In this document: positions 5,780 through 10,600 of the stretch, in pieces
How the letters are laid out: every line of letters starts with the position of its first letter
Numbering within the stretch: the first letter of the stretch is position 1
Assembly: GCA_012719255.1 (NCBI GenBank)
Contig: JAAYAS010000228.1
Span: forward strand, 1-12,660
Length of the DNA stretch: 12,660 nucleotides
Reading direction: 5' to 3'
Source of the DNA: Microbacteriaceae bacterium
GTDB taxonomy: Bacteria; Actinomycetota; Actinomycetes; Actinomycetales; Microbacteriaceae
Program-made: the position numbers and the translations under genes
The notes under the pieces: model-generated
What the model was told of the DNA's origin: nothing
The model's input: the letters and a program-made list of their open reading frames with translations, nothing else
The model's database searches: none

Positions 5780-6856
5780 ATGAACGAGCAGACGCACGAC
5801 GACCGCCGCGGCGGCCGCCCCGCCGGCTGGCCGCGGGATGCGCAGGGCGCGGGCGCGCCGGAGGCCGGCCGAGCCCCGGATGCGGCGGGCGGCACGAGCG
5901 CGCCGGCGCCGGGCGCGGGGGCGGGCGCCGGCTCGGGCTCAGGGAGTGCGCAGGCCGCGAGCGCCGAGGGGCGCCCCTCGACGGCGCGGCCGGGCACGCC
6001 GTCCGGTGCCGCGCAGCCGTCGGGGCAGCAGTGGCCGGGCCGCGGGCAGGCGCAGTACGGGCAGTCGGCGCCGCAGCAGCCGGCACCGGGCTCGCAGCCG
6101 GCGCCGGGCTCGCAGTCGGCGCCGCAGCACGGCTCGTCGGCGGCGGGATCCGCGCCGTCGTACGGCCGCCAGGCGCCCGGCTACGGCGCCGCGGGCGGGT
6201 CCGCATCCGGCTACGGCGCCCCGGGCGGATCGGCATCCGGATACGGCACCGGCACCGCCTCGGGCGGCGCGGCGACGACCGGCTGGGGCTCGTCCGCGCA
6301 GCCCGCGGCCGGCGGCGCCGCCGGCCCGTCGTCGGGCCCCCGCCCCGCGAACCCCTACGCGGCGGGCGGCGCGCACGCCGGCGCGACCCAGCGGACCGGC
6401 GGCTACGGCGCCGCGCAACCGGGCACCGCGAGCGCCGCCGAGGCGAACCGCGCGCAGTCGAGCTACGGGCTCCCCGAGGGCTACGGCCGCCCGCCCGCGA
6501 CGGCGCCCGCCGCCGACTCGGGCCGCGAGCGCAAGCGCCGCAGCGGTCGCGGCGCGATCGCCGTGCTCTCGGTGCTGCTGCCGCTCGGCATCCTCGCCGG
6601 CGGCATCGTCGGCTACGTCCTCGCGCACGAGATCAACAGCCTCGACGAGCGCCGCGTCGAGGCCGAGGTCGCCGACGTGCTCCGCAACGACTTCGGCATG
6701 AGCGACCTCGCCGGCGTGAACTGCCCGTCGTGGATCAAGGTCGAGCAGGGCGCCGTGTTCCAGTGCGAGTTCGAGTACGCCGGCGCGCTGCAGACGGTCA
6801 CCGTGACGCAGGGCTCGCAGTCGGGCCAGCTCATCGTCGGCGCCCCCGAGCAGTAG
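5780..6856 (+). CDS. Gly/Ala/Pro/Ser-rich membrane protein with C-terminal DUF4333-like domain
   Basis: A 358-residue predicted single-pass membrane protein of unknown function. Seen: a low-complexity N-terminal region (about 1-245) rich in Gly, Ala, Ser, Pro, Gln and Tyr, with short repeats including PAPGSQ and two 10-residue GYGAxGGSAS units; a basic stop (RERKRRSGR); one hydrophobic helix (about 258-280, ending near GYVLAHEI); and a 70-residue extracytoplasmic domain with Cys315 (VNCPSW) and Cys329 (FQCEF). The pattern VxCP...V.QGAVFxCxF...VTVTQ matches DUF4333, a small secreted or membrane-anchored actinobacterial domain. The N-terminal region would be cytoplasmic. The ATG at 5780 has GAGGGAG (5769-5775) just upstream; the frame is open further upstream but lacks a better site. 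It lies 55 nt after the lipoprotein gene and is probably in the same transcript. Confidence 0.82.
   Translation: MNEQTHDDRRGGRPAGWPRDAQGAGAPEAGRAPDAAGGTSAPAPGAGAGAGSGSGSAQAASAEGRPSTARPGTPSGAAQPSGQQWPGRGQAQYGQSAPQQPAPGSQPAPGSQSAPQHGSSAAGSAPSYGRQAPGYGAAGGSASGYGAPGGSASGYGTGTASGGAATTGWGSSAQPAAGGAAGPSSGPRPANPYAAGGAHAGATQRTGGYGAAQPGTASAAEANRAQSSYGLPEGYGRPPATAPAADSGRERKRRSGRGAIAVLSVLLPLGILAGGIVGYVLAHEINSLDERRVEAEVADVLRNDFGMSDLAGVNCPSWIKVEQGAVFQCEFEYAGALQTVTVTQGSQSGQLIVGAPEQ
6179..6247 (+). repeat. 30-bp in-frame tandem repeat inside the DUF4333 gene
   Basis: Two adjacent 30-bp units (6179-6208 and 6209-6238) differ at a few positions and are followed by the start of a third (6239-6247). They encode GYGAAGGSAS, GYGAPGGSAS and GYG (residues 134 onward). 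Each unit contains GCATCC. It is consistent with local duplication in a disordered region. Confidence 0.8.
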
Positions 6857-6857
6857 C

Positions 6858-6886
6858 CCGCGGCGGCCGGCGCACCGACGCCGCGG
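6858..6886. terminator. Possible bidirectional hairpin between convergent genes
   Basis: CCGCGGCG (6858-6865) and CGCCGCGG (6879-6886) form an 8-bp perfect stem with a 13-nt loop in the 33-nt gap between the convergent DUF4333 and Nudix genes. There is no T-run on either side, so it would be an actinobacterial-type hairpin terminator at best. In such GC-rich DNA chance hairpins are common. Confidence 0.4.
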
Positions 6887-6889
6887 CGC

Positions 6890-7537
6890 TCAGCGCACCG
6901 GCAGCACCGCGTCGCCGTCGCGCAGCTCGCAGAGCGGGTCGTCGCCGAGCGCGGCGCGGATCGCCTGCCGGTGCACCTCGCGCATCGGCGGCAGCGACGC
7001 CGCCGGCCACCACCGCGCGTCGGTCGACTCGTCGTCGCCCGCGCCCGCCTCGCCCGCGGCGTAGCGGCAGCGGAACACGAGCCCCGTGTACTGCGCGATG
7101 TCGCCGTTCGGGTGCACCACCTCGTCGGTGACGTGCACCTGCGCGAGCCGCTCGACCTCGGCGGTGATGCGCGCCTCCTCGAGCGTCTCGCGCACGGCCG
7201 CGGTCGCCGGATGCTCGCCCGGGTCGACGACGCCGGTCACCGGCGCCCACAGGCCGTCGTCGCTGCGGCGCACGAGCAGCACGTCGAGCTCGGCCGCGTC
7301 CGGCGAGGCGTCGGCCGCCGACCACGCCTCGCGGTCGACGGCGCGCAGCCCCCGGCCGACGCGCGGCGCGCTCGCCGCCGCGGCCGTGCCCGTCTGCGCG
7401 GCCGCGGCCTCGGCATCCGCGCGGGTCGCCGCATCCGGGCCGTGCTCGCGCACGACGACGGCCGTGCAGCCGATGAGCCAGAGCGGATCGTGACCGATCT
7501 TCGCGCGCAGCCGCAGGATGAACTCGGGAACCGCCAT
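6890..7537 (-). CDS. Nudix hydrolase with degenerate Nudix box and Ala-rich insertion
   Basis: A 215-residue cytosolic protein of the Nudix fold, a family that hydrolyses nucleoside diphosphates linked to other groups. Seen: N-terminal MAVPEFILRLRAKIGHDPLWL (common to a group of actinobacterial Nudix proteins), strand CTAVVV, then an unusual 53-residue Ala/Asp/Thr-rich stretch (31-83), strand LDVLLVRR, and the Nudix box from G102 (GVVDPGE...RETLEEARI). The metal-binding E117, E120 and E121 and R116 are present. However, the consensus Gly of the final EExGU is Arg (R123), and the aliphatic residue after RE is Thr (T118). VHPNGDIAQYTGLVFRCRY follows, as in related proteins. Activity is likely but not certain, and the substrate is unknown. 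The ATG at 7537 has only a weak ribosome binding site. The gene converges on the DUF4333 gene. Confidence 0.85.
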   Translation of the reverse strand: MAVPEFILRLRAKIGHDPLWLIGCTAVVVREHGPDAATRADAEAAAAQTGTAAAASAPRVGRGLRAVDREAWSAADASPDAAELDVLLVRRSDDGLWAPVTGVVDPGEHPATAAVRETLEEARITAEVERLAQVHVTDEVVHPNGDIAQYTGLVFRCRYAAGEAGAGDDESTDARWWPAASLPPMREVHRQAIRAALGDDPLCELRDGDAVLPVR

Positions 7538-7568
7538 GCCGCCGAGGGTAGCCCGCCCGGACGCCGAC

Positions 7569-7612
7569 GGCCGCCGACCGCCGCGCCATCGGGAGGCGCG
7601 GGGTCGGCGGCC
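7569..7612 (-). terminator. Strong hairpin terminator of the giant surface protein gene
   Basis: Left arm 7569-7587 and right arm 7595-7612 pair over 18 bp (11 bp outer and 7 bp inner, separated by one bulged G) around a 7-nt loop. It starts 24 nt beyond the stop codon of the minus-strand surface protein gene and lies wholly in the gap before the Nudix gene. There is no T-run, as is usual for high-GC actinobacteria. It would insulate the Nudix gene from read-through. Confidence 0.7.
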
Positions 7613-7635
7613 GGGTCGGCGCGGACTGCGGTCGG

Positions 7636-10600
7636 TCAGGCGCGCTGCGCGCCGCGGCGCAGCAGCAGCGCCGCCGCACCCGCGAGCAGCAGCACCAGGG
7701 CCGTGCCGGCGAGGGTCGACGCCGAGCCGGCGCCGGTCGAGGCGAGGTCGTCGCCGGCCGCGTCGGGCGCGGGCGCCGCGGGATCGGCCGGAGTCGCGGG
7801 GCGGTCGGCGCCGGGCCGGTCGGTGCCCGGCTCGTCGGTGCCCGGCTCGTCGGTGCCCGGCTCGCCCGGCTCACCCGTGCCCGGCTCCTCGGTGCCCGGC
7901 GCACCCGGCTCACCCGTGCCCGGATCCTCGGTGCCCGGCTCGCCCGGCTCCTCGACGTCGGCGCGCGCGGTGACGTGCAGCGTCGAGACCTCCGAGATCG
8001 CCTCGCCGCCGTGCGGGCCGGTCGCGACGACGTACCAGCCGCGCTCGCCGACCCCGGCGTCGGTCCACTCGACCGTGACGGTGGTGCCGCTGGCGACGCC
8101 CGCGACCACCGCGATCTCCTTCGTCGTGAGCACTTCGGCGCGGAACGCGTCGGTCGCGAGGGTCTTCGTCTGCGCCTCGAGCCCGCCCAGGGCGTACGGC
8201 AGCTCGAAGTCCTGCATCCCGGCCGGATCGTTCAGCGAGGGGTGATCGGAGTCGAACACGTCGAGCGACGGCGAGTAGGTGCGCACGAGGATGCGCTCGC
8301 CGACGTTGTCGAAGTGCAGCAGGCGCAGGTAGCCGAGGCCGCCCTCCTCGAGGCCCTGGTAGTCGAAGAGCATCGAGGTCACCGTGCGGTCGGCGACGCC
8401 GTCGCCGTCGTCGTCGAACTCGTCGTAGCGCGTGTAGGCGTCGTGGTAGTGGCCCGAGCCGACCGCGAACACGTTCGGGTTCGGCGCCACGACCTCGTCG
8501 AGGATGCGCTGCGGGAACGGCCCGAGGCCGCCGGTGGTGAGCATGTACTCGTGGAGGTTGATCCACACGTGGCGCTCGGGGTACTGCTCGATCACCGAGT
8601 TCATCCAGGCGATGTCCTCGGAGTTCAGCTCGGTGTGCGCGACGTTGTCGGGCCAGCCCATGTAGAGCACGAGCAGGTCGAGGCCGTTCGCCGAGATGAG
8701 GTCGTAGTGGCCGCGGTTGTTCTTGTACGAGCCGCCGAACCACGGGTTGCCCTCGAAGCGGGCGTCGCCGAAGTACTCCCCGTAGTGGGTGTAGTCGGCG
8801 GCACCGCCGAGCACGTCGTGGTTGCCGGCGAGCACGCCGTAGGGCAGGCCCGCCTCGTCGAGCATCCGGTAGGCGTCGTCGGCGTTGAGCCACTGGTGCG
8901 GCTGGTCGGCGCTGTCGACGATGTCGCCGGTGTGCACGAGGTACTGGATGTTGAGGTCGTCGCGCTCGGCGAGCACGAACTCGTGGATGCTCAGCTGGTG
9001 GCGGTAGAACGTGTCGTCGCCGCCGGTGCCGGCGCGCACGCCCTCGTTGCGGTTGTAGTACTGGGTGTCCGACTCCCACGCGATCGTGAAGTCGTACGCG
9101 TCGCGGGGCGTGGCGTCGGGGTGGAAGGGCTCGACCGCCGAGTCGCGAGTGCTGCCGGGCGCGCCGGCGAAGCCCTCGGTGTGCTGCACGAGCAGCGTCA
9201 CGACGCCGTCGACCGCGAAGCCCTCGACCGGCACGGTGCCGCCGAGCTCGAACGCGGCGTCGTCGGCGGCGAGGTGCTGGTCGACCTGCTCCCAGCCGCC
9301 GTCGGCGGTGAGCGCGTAGAGGGTGACGCGGGCGTCGGCGTTCGCCGTGCCGGTCCAGCTCGCGCGCACCGAGGCGCCGTCGCCGGCGTCGGCGGGCACC
9401 GCGACGGTGAACAGCTGGTACGGCAGCGCGGTGCCGCTCGACACCTCGACGTCGACGCCGTCGGCGCCGACGAGCGCCTCGAGCTGCTCGGCCGAGAGCG
9501 GCTCGCCCTCGCGGACGAGGTCGTCGGAGGCCTGCACCGTGCCGCTCACGACGCCGATCTCGGGGTCGGTGGGCACGAACTCGTAGCCCTCGCGGAACGA
9601 CACGTCGAGCGCGTCGCCCTCGGGCGAGGTCACGGTCGCCGAGAGCTCGACCGAGCCCTCCTCGGCGGTGCCCTCGTCGGCGGGCGACACCGGGGCGACT
9701 CCGGGCCGCTCGTCGGCGGTGGTGAAGACGACGCGGTGGGTCGTCGTGTTGCCGACGGCGTCGACCGCACTGATCGCGAACGAGTGCTCGCCGGGCTCGA
9801 GCTCGAGCGAGCTCGTGGCGTGCGGCAGCGCGATCGGCTCGCCGTCGAGGGTCGCCGCGAGGCTCGTCACGCCCGAGCCGGCGTCGACGGCCTCGCCGTC
9901 GAGCACGAACTCGCCGCGCAGGGCGCTGCCGTCCTCGACGCCGCTGGTGACGACCGGCGCCGTGTTGTCGACGTGCACGGTGCGCACCACGACGTCGTCG
10001 CCCCGGCGGGCCTCGACCGTGTGCGCGCCGTCGGCGACGGCGGTGGTGTCCCAGATCGCGGCGATCGAGTCGAACGCGTCGTCGGGGATCGCGAACGTGA
10101 GGTGGAGCGTCACGAGGCCGGTGTCGGAGAAGCCGACCCGGGTCGACGAGTCGGTCGGGCACGCGTACGGCGCCGGGTCGGTCTCGCCCTCGGGGGTCTC
10201 GTGCGTGGTCGCGCAGCTCTCGGCGCGCAGCACCCGGCCGTCGGGCAGCGCGAGGCGGAAGTTCATCGCCGAGAAGTCGTCGTTGTTCTCGTCGATGTCG
10301 GCGCCCGGCCAGGCCTTCGTGCCGGCGGCGATGGTGAGCGTGAGCGGCTCGCCCGGACGGATCCGGTCGACCGGCACGGTCGCGTCGACGGTCTCGACGC
10401 GCGAGTAGAAGCCCTCGTCGAAGATCGTGAGCACCTCGTCGCCGAGCTGCACGCCGTTGCGGAAGAACGCGTCGGTCGCGGTCGCCTCGAAGGCGAACAC
10501 CGGCCCGGTCTCGAGCGAGGGGACGCCCTCGACCGGGGCGCCGTCGATCACGAGCTCGAGTCCGGCCGGGTCGCCGTCGGCGGTGGCGGTGACGGGAACC

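Noticed and set aside
7819..7950. Possible CRISPR-like array
   Set aside because: Units are contiguous without unique spacers, keep a 3-nt codon phase and encode a regular linker peptide.
6971..8245. Plus-strand open frame containing SVPGS repeats, seemingly an elastin-like protein
   Set aside because: The repeats are the complement of the EPGT linker of the giant surface protein. That frame continues into the sorting signal, so the plus-strand frame is a shadow.
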